Below are positions 10,876 through 19,875 of a stretch of 42,324 nucleotides of DNA, one piece after another (positions within the stretch are counted from its first letter, which is position 1; each line of letters opens with the position of its first letter). The translations under genes and the position numbers were made by a program. Location of the stretch: the NCBI GenBank assembly GCA_030407315.1, contig JALQPE010000752.1, positions 1 through 42,324 on the forward strand, in the 5' to 3' direction. This stretch comes from Asparagopsis taxiformis (Eukaryota; Rhodophyta; Florideophyceae; Bonnemaisoniales; Bonnemaisoniaceae). The notes beneath the pieces were generated by a model, which did not search any database, was not told the origin of the DNA, and worked only from the letters and a program-made list of their open reading frames with translations.

Positions 10876-11658
10876 TGTGGTGCAATTTAAGTTGGTCGAT
10901 GGAACCGATGCGAGCGCGCGCGTTTACGTTAGTCCGCAAGCATCCGTTTGAGTTAGTTTAGTAAGCGAGCGTACGCGTGGCGCCTTGATTACGGGTCACG
11001 GAGCGTCAATGCGAGCGCGTGCGCGCGTACGTTGCCACGAAACCGCGAGCCGCGCCACGTGTAGCGTTTTCCGCGAATTTCCCTTTATTTCCCTTTTTGG
11101 GTTTTTATGACGAAAGTCTTTTTCCCAAATATTTCCCTTTTTTGCGTGCGAGCGTGCGGCCGCCGCCGGCCGGCCACACAAGGACAGCCTGTCCCAAGTA
11201 AGTTAGCTATTAGTGGTCGCATGGCTTCGCACCCTACCAATAAACAGTCAGCACTTTCGCAGCTACGAGTTAAGCGTTGAGCGCGTCGCGAGGACCGATT
11301 GCGTTACGACGTTGCGTGCGGATTGCTCACGATCGCCGACGTACGTGCGCGCGCGCCGCGTTTACCGACCGTCGAATTGCGTCGCATACCGCTAGGCCAG
11401 GGATTTACGACCCCTGCGTGGATCGTGTTGAGCTCGAGTTTACTCGGTGATCTCACCCTGAGATCACGGCTTGCACCGGCCCGCGAATCCCGTGTTGCGA
11501 TCGACCCTGCGCGTTCCGCCGTTGTACCACCCGATCGCCTCCGCGACCAAGCGACGTGCGAAACGCAAGTTCACGAGCGCGTTACGGTTCAACACGCCCT
11601 GACAAGGCAAGCGATTCTAGAACTCTCTTAGTGACCGCCATCCCGGCTGGTCCTACAC
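10876..11658 (+). repeat. LTR of chromovirus family, copy A (+)
   Basis: About 783 bp, begins TGTGGTGCAATTTA and ends GGTCCTACA (TG...CA). It is inverted relative to copy B at 15626-16415. Shared stretches include the GTTAGTTTAGTAAGCGAGCG region, a run of TTTCCCTTT words, the NotI-like GCGGCCGC/GGCCGGCC patch, and AGATCACGGCTTGCACCGG. Divergence from copy B is visible throughout, so the copies are not recent. Because it faces the wrong way to be the 3' LTR of the gag gene at 15 kb, it must come from another element or an inversion. Confidence 0.8.
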
Positions 11659-11792
11659 AACGGAGTAGCGTCGGTTCGCGTCTATTTCCACCCGTTGGGT
11701 TTCTACATCGCTAGGTGGCCCGCTCGCGTTGCGCGCCGCATATGCTTCGGCCCAGATGCGGACAATCGTCGATTCTGGAAATGCTTTGCGTG

Positions 11793-12512
11793 CTAGCTGC
11801 GTTGCGCGCGGGGCGGCTTCTTCGGGTTCGCGATGCGCGCGCTCGTGCGGCTAGGCGGGGTTATTCGCGGTGCGTTGGCGCGTGTCTCCGTGGGGCCTGG
11901 GCTTTGCGTTGGGCGCTCTCGGCGTTCGCGCGATGTCGCGGGGTCGACGCCAGTGTCGCTCGCAGCGGCGCTAGACGCGGGCCGCCACAGGTCGCGGCGA
12001 AAGCGGGCTATGATGGACGCGGGCAACGAAGCTTTGGGCTCCCACGTATCATCGCAGTAACCCTTCCAACGCACACGGAATACGGGTGCACTGGCATCGT
12101 TGATGCCCTTGGCCGTTAACTTGTCCATCATGAACTCGCGCGTCCCATACCCAGCTTCCGGATCAATCTTGCGTGCGTCGTCGAGTACGCGTTAATCCTG
12201 TCGCGCCACGTCGTTTGCGTTTTCCGCGTCGGTACTGCCTTCTTCGTCGTTTAGCGTAGCAGGCGCGTGCGTCGCGTTGCGTGGTGCTAAGCGAATGCGG
12301 TCGGAGCTGACGAATTCGGGCACACAGTCGATTATGATTTCGTACGTGTACCCGCGGCAGCCTGTAACCGGGAAAGGGCCCGACGCAGGGTATTCTAACT
12401 TCGATGCGCGCGCTCCGTCGGCGCGCTTTGCTCGCGTCGTCTCTCCCGCTCGTTGCGTAGCGTCGTTCGTAAGAGGTATTCCTCCCAATGCGGCGTCGCG
12501 TTCGCAATTCCG
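11793..12512 (-). pseudogene. integrase C-terminal module and chromodomain (remnant)
   Basis: Same frame as gag and protease upstream. KLEYPASGPFPVTG followed by SSDRIRLAP (about 12280-12400) matches the GPY/F module at the end of chromovirus integrases. After a TAA at 12192-12194 the frame continues with VFRVRWKGYCDDTWEP (about 12010-12075), a chromodomain core with the aromatic and WKGY...TWEP residues. Chromodomains of integrases bind methylated histone tails and steer insertion to heterochromatin. A low-complexity tail follows to the stop at 11793. The catalytic DDE core is not present, so this is a leftover tail. Confidence 0.75.
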
Positions 12513-13316
12513 TTAGTTTCGCGCGGGTCCGGCTGGTTCGTAGCGTTGCGTCGCGTCGTCGGGCGGTCGGTCTTGCGGGTTCGGCGCTTCCAGTGCGATT
12601 TGTAGGCAAACCACGGGGTTGGGTACAGCGGTACCCATCTTCTTTCCTTTAGGGAATACCTGTAGGGGGTTACCAGTGTTTCGCATCTGTAAACGGAAGG
12701 GTACGTTGCTCCGAACCTGCGTTTCTCCATTAGTTAGACGGAGTAACTTCTGCGCATATAGGTTCGTCGCGGGCACCGTAATGCAGCGCCCTTCAGCGGT
12801 CGCAGTAACGTTGATAATCGCGCAGCGCAGCGTCGACGGCGTAGCGTGGTGCTTCCAATCGGCACCTAATACGTTCTCGCGAATGAGGCTCGGGCCCGCG
12901 CCGGTATCAAGCACAGCGGTCACCGCGGTGGCCGTGCGTAGATTATATCCGACGCGAATCTCGAGTTTGTAGTTCGCGGTAGGGGTCTGAAACAGGACCA
13001 CTATTTCGGGTGGTAACGGAGGCGGTTTTGCGCGCGGCGGTTGCGTCATCGCGCGTCGCGTGTCCGTTGAGTGGAGAGGAGTCGGCCCACCCGCTACGAC
13101 TCCTCGTAGGCGTTTCCCGGGTCTTCTGCGAAGCGAACCGAGTGGGGCGTGAGCTGCTCGCCGTCGTGCGCGTTCGCTTTCGCGCTCGCGTGCGTCATCG
13201 TCCGCGGAAACTTCGAAAACCTGAACGTTGCGCTGCAGGTTCAGTTCTTCGGGCGTCAGGCGCGCGTGGCTATGCATCTCGCGAATCGCGGCCTGTTGCT
13301 CGGATGAGAGCAGCGG
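12513..13316 (-). pseudogene. retroviral-type aspartic protease segment
   Basis: TAVLDTGAGPSLIRENVLGADW (about 12880-12945) contains the catalytic DTGA of retropepsins, preceded by a strand-like YKLEIRVGYN and followed by the expected beta-rich stretch (RCITVPATNLYAQKLLRL). It would cleave the Gag-Pol precursor as a homodimer. The segment continues the frame of the zinc knuckle upstream with only a TGA between, and ends in TAA at 12513-12515, where pol has been deleted. Sequence before the protease (about 13050-13280) is Arg/Ala-rich linker. Confidence 0.75.
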
Positions 13317-13883
13317 TCAATTCACCATGGGGTGCCCGAACTTTCGGCATATCAGACATCGGAACGCCGCTGTGCGAGACGTGTCGGCCGGTGCCGTCTG
13401 CCTCACGATAGGCGGTGGGTAAGTTGCGCGCGGTATGTGCGCCGTGTACGGTCCCGCGCGTTCGCGTTCTCTGTCGTCGTTATGCGCAAAGCTGCGCGAG
13501 CGGTCGGCGGGAGAGGCGTCGCAAGAGCGTGGCGTGCGATAATTCGACGAAGGGGTGCCAAGCGAGGTTGGACTTCGCATGGGGCTCGGGGTCGAGAACT
13601 TCCGTTCGCGCGGAGCGTGCGGCGTCGCGGCGGAGGTTGAGACGTTTGGCGATGAGAGGCCTGATGGCGGGGTATGCCCCACGGTCAGCGCCTGCAGCGT
13701 CGGTGTCTCGTCCTCTTCCACGTAGAGCGCAGGAGTTCGCCGTAATAGCGGTCGCGCGCTCGTCGTCGGCGTCATCGCTCGGTGCGTGTCCCCGTGGCTC
13801 TGCGCCATAGAGACTAGCTCTCGAAAGGTGTATCGACGCGGGTCGCGAGACAGCGCGTCCCGCACGAGGTGTTGCGCATAGGG
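13317..13883 (-). pseudogene. gag C-terminus with zinc knuckle
   Basis: Continues the gag frame after the TGA at 13884-13886 (PYAQHLVRDALSRDPRRYTF, a usual capsid C-terminal helix). It then runs through a Ser/Pro/Arg-rich linker to CLICRKFGHPMVN followed by TGA at 13317-13319. A CCHC knuckle needs C-X2-C-X4-H-X4-C; the TGA lies exactly where the last Cys (TGC or TGT) is expected. Nucleocapsid knuckles bind the element RNA. Confidence 0.7.
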
Positions 13884-15047
13884 TCATAGACCATCGACGA
13901 AAATAGAAACAAGCGTTCCCTCGCTAAACGCATCGCCGCAGCGCAGCGCGCGGCGTCGTAGTCTCGTAGCGAATTGCGTCTCGGTTTCCTTCGGGTCTTG
14001 CGTTTGTTGCGCCACGTCACGATACGCTTGCGCGACGTCGCCTTCGCGCGCATAGGTTAGCAGGAGCCACTGAACGGCTTCCGCGTAGCACGTAATCGAG
14101 TCGACGCCCGCGCGAGCTCCTCGGAACGTTCGTCCCACGTACGTTTGAAACGTGTCGCGCGCCTCGTCGGCCAGGAAATACTTGAGAATCGGCAACGCTG
14201 CGCCTTCAGATACGCCGGTGTCGTCGCATGCGCTCTTGAAATACTTCAGGAACGATAGCACGGCGATTCCGTCAGCGCCCGTGAAATTCTCCCCTTGCAT
14301 CGAATGGCGCACCATTTTCGCGGTGTTAGCCAGTTCGCTCGCAATTGCTCGGTTAAACGCGCGGTCCGTATTACGCAAGCGGTACGTGCGATATGAAAGC
14401 GCGCGCGTGAACAGCTCGTTCAACGGCTGGATCTCTACTAGCCCGGGATGCGCGGGTCCATTGTCGCTATCCGAATGCGGGTGGTCGTCGAATGACAGGT
14501 CCTGGCGCGCTAGTTCCAGCCATCCTTCGGGGTCCGCGTTGCGCGCGTAGTTCGTGGGGGTCGCGCGCGTTGCGGTTCGCGTTCGGTTTTCGCGCGCAGC
14601 GACGTTCGCGCGTTCAATATTGTGCTCCTCGCGGGAGTCCATCGTAGTGACGATTAGGTTGTGGACTTGCGCCCTCATCTGAGCCGTCAATCCACGTGAT
14701 TGGCCTTTGATAGCGCGGTCCACCGCAGCTCGTACTTCAGCCTGGAGCATGCATTGGAACGTAGGGTCGTCCACTACTTGTCGAACCAAGCTCGGAAGCG
14801 TTGCGGACGGCGTAGCGTGCACGTCGGAAACGCGGAACTCGGCCTCGCGCTTCGTTGCGGCACCGTCGTCGGAGGTTTGCGCGTCGTCGTCAATGCTCGC
14901 GAGCGCTTGCGTCGGTAGCGGCGGCCACGGGGAAGCGGTAGGGTCAGGGATATGTGAAGCGACCAGTGCGTCGACTGCGTGCGTTTGCGACGCGACTGGC
15001 GGCGGTTCGGTCGGCGCGTTCGATCGCTCGGGCGCGGATGGATCCAT
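13884..15047 (-). CDS. gag-like capsid protein (N-terminal part)
   Basis: ATG at 15045-15047 (MDPSAPERSNAP), 387 codons to TGA at 13884-13886. A Pro/Ala-rich start is followed by a helical, capsid-like region: LNELFTRALSYRTYRLRNTD, FTGADGIAVLSFLKYFKSAC, ETETQFATRLRRRALRCGDA and FVDGL. This order is typical of Ty3/gypsy Gag. It would assemble the virus-like particle in the cytoplasm. The TGA follows FVDGL where related proteins continue, so the natural Gag is longer; a CGA-to-TGA change at a CpG would explain it. The leader between LTR B and this ATG is about 580 nt. Confidence 0.75.
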   Translation of the reverse strand: MDPSAPERSNAPTEPPPVASQTHAVDALVASHIPDPTASPWPPLPTQALASIDDDAQTSDDGAATKREAEFRVSDVHATPSATLPSLVRQVVDDPTFQCMLQAEVRAAVDRAIKGQSRGLTAQMRAQVHNLIVTTMDSREEHNIERANVAARENRTRTATRATPTNYARNADPEGWLELARQDLSFDDHPHSDSDNGPAHPGLVEIQPLNELFTRALSYRTYRLRNTDRAFNRAIASELANTAKMVRHSMQGENFTGADGIAVLSFLKYFKSACDDTGVSEGAALPILKYFLADEARDTFQTYVGRTFRGARAGVDSITCYAEAVQWLLLTYAREGDVAQAYRDVAQQTQDPKETETQFATRLRRRALRCGDAFSEGTLVSIFVDGL

Positions 15048-15610
15048 CAGCGCGGTTGCGTTCGATCGTCGCCTAGGGAAAAGGGAAAAAGGGATGATGG
15101 GGAAGGAGAAAGGGGAATTCGGCGCGCGTCAAAATCTCGCGTCGGCGCGTCGAAAAATTGGCAAGTAAAAAGGGAAGCGCTTCCCGAAAATTGTCTGCGT
15201 ACCGGGCGCGCGTTGTAAGGGTGAGGGGGACGAGTTCGCTCGCAGGAGGGCTTCTTCCTCGCTCGGAACGCGCGAAGACGGGTCTCGATCGTCCGCGAAC
15301 CCAGTATTTTCGGCACCGCCGAACCCGCGTTAGGGTTGCGAACTAGCGCGCGCACGCGCTGCGTCTCCGATCGCGTCGTTCCGCGCTGCGAACCGTCGTA
15401 GTAGAGATAGGGTAGTTATACAAACCAGAGAGGCTATAGCACTGCTTCTGGGATAGCGATACGCGCGCACGCGTCAATCGCCCTCGCTGTCGCGCACGAC
15501 GAACGGAGAAAGGGGAAATTAGAGTAAGCGATAGGTTTTGGCGTCCCGTGTTTTCCCCAAGCGGAGTTTCTGTCCTTCGCTGAGTTCGCACGTCGGTTCG
15601 CGCAATTCTA

Positions 15611-15623
15611 GGTCGAGAGACCA
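15611..15623 (-). other. candidate primer binding site
   Basis: On the - strand, two bases after the LTR end (TACA then AC), TGGTCTCTCGACC begins with the TGG that pairs with a tRNA CCA end. I cannot name the tRNA. Confidence 0.4.
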
Positions 15624-15625
15624 GT

Positions 15626-16415
15626 TGTAGGACCAGCCGGGGTGGCGATCGCTAAGGGAGTTCTAGAATTGCAGCCGTGTCAGGGCGAGGTGAACCGTAA
15701 CGCGCTGGTTGAACTTGCGTTTCGCGCGTCGCTCGGTCGCGCTGGCGAACGGGTGGTACAACGGCGGAACGCGTAGGGAACGATCGCAACACGGGATTCG
15801 CGGGCCGGCGCAAGCCGTGATCTCAGGGTGAGATCACCGAGTAAACTCGAGCACAACGCGATCCACACAGGGGTCGTAAATCCCTGGCCTAGTGGCGTGC
15901 GACGCAACGCGCGCTATCGCGGTGCGACGCAGTTCGACGATCGGTTTATGCGCAGCGCGCACGCGAACGTCGGCGATCGTGAGCAACCCGCACGCAACGT
16001 TTCAACGCAATCGGTCCTCGCGATTCGCTAAACGCTTAACTCGTAGCTGCGAAGATGCTGACTGTTTATTGGTAAAGTGCGAAGCAGAACGACCATTAAT
16101 AGCTAACTACTCAGGACAGGTTGTCCTTGCGCGGCCGGCCGGCGGCCGCTCGCTCGCACGCAAAAGGGAAATATTTGGGAAAAAGACTTTCGTCATAAAA
16201 AACCCAAAAAGGGGAAATAAAGGGAAATTCGTAGAATTCGCTACACGTGGCGCCGGGCTCGTAGTCGCACGAGTTCGCGCAGGCGCACCGTGCCACGTAA
16301 TCGACTCGCCACGCGTACGCTCGCTTACTAACTAACTCAGCGCGGATGCACGCGGACTCAACTCGTCGATATCGCATCAACCTGCGTTCGCGTTAGCGGC
16401 ATAAATTGCACCACA
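15626..16415 (-). repeat. LTR of chromovirus family, copy B (-)
   Basis: About 790 bp, on the - strand TGTGGTGCAATTTAT...GGTCCTACA. It is the 5' LTR for the gag gene at 15047, as shown by the candidate primer site at its inner edge. Its outer flank (GCAAATGATGG) is ordinary sequence, possibly an interrupted ORF on the - strand (16416-16558, RSAIITGIFNNDLTHG). Confidence 0.8.
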
Positions 16416-17630
16416 CCATCATTTGCGAACCGCATACCAGAGATCTTAGATGAGCCGTGGGTCAGGTCATTGTTGAAGATGCCTGTGATGATCGCGCTTC
16501 GCGGACGGCCATTACCAAGGGGCGTTGGTGCACGCCATGTACCGTCGAGGTTCGTCATCAGATCACCACTTTTCTACATGGAAGTAGGATAGATCACCAT
16601 CATCATACCTCTTCGCCGATCCGGCCATGGACATCTTGTCGTGTGAATCACTGGTGGTTCATCACAGCAAAGGTAGCTCTCTGCAAGAATTGAGAGGGGG
16701 TCAGGGGTTACCCCTACGACCAAGTGGGTGCACAGCTGCTTTCATTGTCCGAAACGGAGTAACATGGGTGCCAAGTCCAGTGACAGACGATCACTGCTGC
16801 CGGTGATACACGGGTTATACCCGTTCCGGGGATGACGAAGTAAGCACCACGTGTCTTGTACCCCAACCATCTATGAAGCTGAAGTCCAGTGGAGAGACAA
16901 AGTCCAGAGGGCGGATCGCCGTATGCCACTTGAGCTTCCAATGACTCTATCATTGACTTGCCGTCGTGTATGGTTTGCCTTGTTCCGAGAAGCTGTGCTG
17001 TCACAGCTAGTGTGAGTTATTATACATGGGAGCTTCTCCTACATCGACTCCCAGTACCAATCATGCAAGTGGATGAATCATCGCCGCAGTGCATCAGTTA
17101 TCCCAGTCAGGGCCAAGGCGTACCGCCGGTTGGGACTCGCTGATACCTTGCCTCGACTGATACTGTTACTTCCTGAAAGGTATTATAGTACATTATGTTG
17201 TACAATGTTGTTACAAGTTCAGCACACCATGCATGGTTCATGAAACCATGTGAAGTCGAACAAGATTCTATGTCGGAAGACCAATGTAGTGCAATGGCTT
17301 GGTCGATTCGACAACGGGCAGCCTTGGCTGTAAGCCGAATCGGCGAGCCACCGCGAGGTGTTCGAGCCCTCCTGTCTCGGTAGTCAGGCTCGGGTTGAGT
17401 GTGGTAGAGCAAAGGCGAATCGCCTGCCTTAGTGTGGGTTGTAATGCCACACAGACGACCCGTCTAGAATCCTGTGGTCACATGGTGAGTCATGGTGGTG
17501 CACCGAAAGGATGGTGGTTCACCAACCCTAATAGGGAAGAAGGGAGGACACCAGGCACAACAGGGATGAGTGCCTTGTATAAGAATCAAAAAGGGAAGAA
17601 GAAGGGGGAACCCTGGAGAGTAGGGCGGCC
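16416..17630. other. stretch without recognised genes
   Basis: Open stretches such as 16714-17004 on the - strand show no family motif. A small hairpin, AGGGGTTACCCCT, lies near 16702. A B-box-like GTTCGAGCCC at about 17360 lies in a GC-rich patch but no cloverleaf can be folded around it. Confidence 0.4.
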
Positions 17631-17730
17631 GCTGGTACAGCGATACATACAGCGATACGCTGGTACAGCGGGAGAGGGGCAGTGGCTCAAGAGCCGGGCA
17701 CCAGGCACCCGAAGATACCTGATCGAAGGG

Positions 17731-17754
17731 CACGCGCACCACCGGTGACGCGTG
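17731..17754. repeat. GC-rich hairpin, copy 1
   Basis: CACGCG and CACC are mirrored by GGTG and CGCGTG around an ACC loop, with one bulged A. An identical copy is at 18115-18138. Confidence 0.85.
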
Positions 17755-18114
17755 GTATCGGGGAAGGGGAAGCTGATCCAGCAGAATAACCAGTCAAAGA
17801 CTGAATCAGAGAGTGACCAGGGTCGGCGCGGTCCGCGCTATAGCCAAAGACGAAACAGGCTTCTATGAGACTGCAAAACGATAGTTGGGAGCACATCAAT
17901 AACCAAGTCCGATTGGTCGGCGGGGGGGCTGCTGAACCAGCACGACGGCCAGGACAGAAAGCTGATACAGCGGGGAATGGGTTCCAGAAGCAGGCCAGAC
18001 ACTATAGCCAAAGGCGAAGAAGGCTGCAATGAGACTGCGAAACGCAAGTTGGGAGTGGCTCGCAACCATACCTCCGGGTGGGCACCAGGCGGCCGAAGAC
18101 ACTTGATTGAGGGG

Positions 18115-18138
18115 CACGCGCACCACCGGTGACGCGTG
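18115..18138. repeat. GC-rich hairpin, copy 2
   Basis: Same 24 bases as at 17731-17754, embedded in a conserved block (CACCAGGC before it, CGCGTGGTA after it). Confidence 0.85.
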
Positions 18139-18462
18139 GTAGGGGCAATGCTGATACAGCGTCCCGACATTGAGAAGCTGAATCAGCGAAAAGGGACACC
18201 GGAAGAGTGCCAAGCACCATAGCCAAGGGAGAAGCACACTGAATCAGTAGGCAAAACGCACCCTGGGGGTAGATTGGACACCGAGCTTCCGGCTGGCTTT
18301 TTCAATCAAAGGACATGGCGGTTCGCCTCTAGTTAAATACTAAATTATATGTGGCTTGTAGCCCTAAATTTCCTTATGGTTGGTGCCCAATAGGTAGGCT
18401 AAATACTGATACAGTAGGGTGGTCGAAAAACCCTAAGTGACGGGTGCGCCGGCGGCGCTAGC

Positions 18463-18480
18463 ACACTGTAAATACAGTGT
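18463..18480. repeat. perfect 8-bp hairpin
   Basis: ACACTGTA and TACAGTGT flank an AA loop. It follows a GC-rich palindromic patch (GCGCCGGCGGCGC). Possible terminator-like or protein-binding dyad; no T-run follows. Confidence 0.8.
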
Positions 18481-18584
18481 AAACTGTTAGGTGTAGTGTA
18501 CAATTCAGTTTATCACTGGTGTTACGTGCCACGTGATCAGTGATTGCACTGCTGTTAGAATAGATAGTCCAAAATAGTTGAGAA

Positions 18585-19034
18585 TTAAAAGAATTGGGTA
18601 AAGTGCCCAAAATTGGAGGTGAAACACCTAGCTGTAAGCGCTTCGCCAAGTGGCATTGCACTACAGAGATAAGACTTCTTCTGGATACTTTGTGTCAGCT
18701 GTATCACTTTAACTTTTTTTCTTTTGCTCGATTCTGAGAGAATGAGGCAGGTGTGCGCATCACCTGCAATCGAAAATGCTTTCTGCAATCTCGAGATCCA
18801 GCGGTAATCTGCTTGGATGATTTTGCGTGATACAGCGGTGAGCGAGAGAGGTTTCTTTGGTGCGGAGCTCGGTGCTTCGCGGTGATTCACTCGATACGGC
18901 GCGTCGATGCTGAGGTGTACGTACTCCTCTGCATCGGTCCATGACGTACTGGTCCACAACGGTGTAGACCGTTCCAACTGTTCACTTGTTGGCGGGAAAT
19001 TGGCCGGCGGCGGTGAAAGTTTTCGACTTTTCAA
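18585..19034 (-). other. open stretch, possible exon
   Basis: 149 codons open without an ATG at the start. The composition is protein-like (SWTDAEEYVHLSIDAPYRV; KIIQADYRWISRLQKAFSI) but I recognise no family. It could be an exon or an old coding relic. I give it low weight. Confidence 0.25.
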
Positions 19035-19398
19035 AATATCTGGTCACTCCATGTGTCACGACGTTCACACCTCTCCCAGAAGGGTGTTTTTCGATGATGC
19101 CCCAGAGGTACTTTTTTCGCAGTATATTGTCATTAACCAATCACAGCGCAAGAATGAAAGAACGAGGCAAGCTGATTAGCCAAGGGAGTGGCAAGATACG
19201 GAGACCTCTGGTTGGTCAGATGTAGAGGACCAGAGCCGATGGAGCACTTTGCGCATACCCGCTGTACCACCGGGTAGATTGTCCGTAGGCCGATGTGGAC
19301 GAGATAGATACCTCTCTTGAAAGGGTTGTTTTGGCGTCCTGCCTCTAAGGGTGTTTTTTCAACTTTTTTAGGGAACAGCAAATGAGAATCCCGGAAAA

Positions 19399-19494
19399 TG
19401 GTGGACAAGATGATCTGATTGGTCGAGAGAGAAATGGTGGACGAGTTGCTCTAATTGGTCCATTTCGGCGGACGAGTTGTTCTGGTTGGCTACC
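19399..19494 (+). promoter_or_regulatory. triple CCAAT-type repeat upstream of LTR TATA
   Basis: Three units start TGGTGGACAAG, TGGTGGACGAG and GGCGGACGAG and contain GATTGGTC, AATTGGTC and GTTGGCT. The TATA box lies about 165 bp downstream at 19660. Earlier CCAAT-like words (ACCAATCACA, 19136) extend the pattern. Confidence 0.5.
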
Positions 19495-19762
19495 GCATGT
19501 ACCAGCGTTGGGATAATCACTCCCCGCCGATATCCTGCTAGAACGGTTGTCCCTTGCCTCTTCTTTACTTCATTCTGTTTGTCTTTATGTACTTTTCTAT
19601 TCTCTGTCGCCGGCAGATTGCCAGCTTGGGACAGCTGTCTTGAGTTGATATCCTGACATGTATAAAGGCATGGTCAACTCCGGTCTTGGGGGATCGGAGG
19701 CATCATCGATCATTCAAAGAAAAGAGCTACAACTCAGCTATCCCGTATACACATTCGTTTCA
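19399..19762 (+). mobile_element. probable solo LTR with 5-bp target duplication
   Basis: Bounded by GAAAA at 19394-19398 and 19763-19767; begins TGGTGGACAAG and ends CGTTTCA. From the TATA box on (TATAAAGGCATGGTCAACTC, 19660) about 100 bp closely match the LTR at 39172-39420, including GGTCTTGGGGGATCGGAGGC and the CGTTTCA end. The upstream part (U3) differs. It holds three 28-36-bp repeats, the first two ending in ATTGGTC (inverted CCAAT boxes) and the third in a degenerate GTTGGCT, a plausible promoter. The left boundary is the less certain one. Confidence 0.55.
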
Positions 19763-19875
19763 GAAAACCATAGCTAGGGAGATATCGAGTCTATTTAAAC
19801 ATAGGTAGCAAAAAGTAGAAGCGGAGAAGGCATAAAGAACAACCTAGACCGAAACTAGAACTACGACTAACTACG
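19763..19875 (+). mobile_element. relic LTR of the 32.5-38.1 kb element family
   Basis: CATAGCTAGGGAGATATCGA, TATTTAAAC, AGGTAGCA, AGTAGAAG and a TAACTACG end appear in the same order as in the young element's LTR (read on its sense strand), with many substitutions. Only the distal third is recognisable; the proximal part is displaced or lost where the solo LTR sits. Its terminus overlaps the stop codon of the mucin-like gene at 19871. Confidence 0.65.

Larger units (their letters stand above)
11659..15625 (-). mobile_element. internally deleted Ty3/gypsy chromovirus
   Basis: Order in sense direction: LTR B, candidate primer site, leader, gag, zinc knuckle, aspartic protease, integrase C-terminal GPY/F-like module, chromodomain. 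Reverse transcriptase, RNase H and the integrase catalytic core are absent between about 12510 and 12450. All parts share one reading frame (frame of the ATG at 15047) interrupted by stops at 13884, 13317, 12513 and 12192, which argues for one ancestral polyprotein. It could only move with enzymes from an intact relative. The proper 3' LTR is missing or replaced by the inverted copy A. Confidence 0.75.
17631..18415. repeat. array of ten RCTG-N3-CAGY dyads
   Basis: Starts at 17631, 17659, 17772, 17800, 17931, 17961, 18150, 18177, 18238 and 18405. Each is an 11-mer with CTG and CAG arms around three bases (GTA, ATC, AAT, AAC or ATA). The outermost pair is G-C or A-T in nine of the ten, so it changes in step on both sides. 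Larger repeats are interleaved: TATAGCCAAAG(A/G)CGAA near 17840 and 18003 with a third, weaker copy near 18219, and a 60-bp block repeated about 384 bp apart. Confidence 0.85.

Noticed and set aside
10876..16415. DIRS-type element suggested by inverted terminal repeats
   Set aside because: No tyrosine recombinase; protease, GPY/F module and chromodomain with TG...CA LTRs are Ty3/gypsy features.
17281..17390. possible tRNA or SINE with GTTCGAGCCC
   Set aside because: T-arm pairing is poor and no acceptor stem is found; no poly-A or T-run tail.
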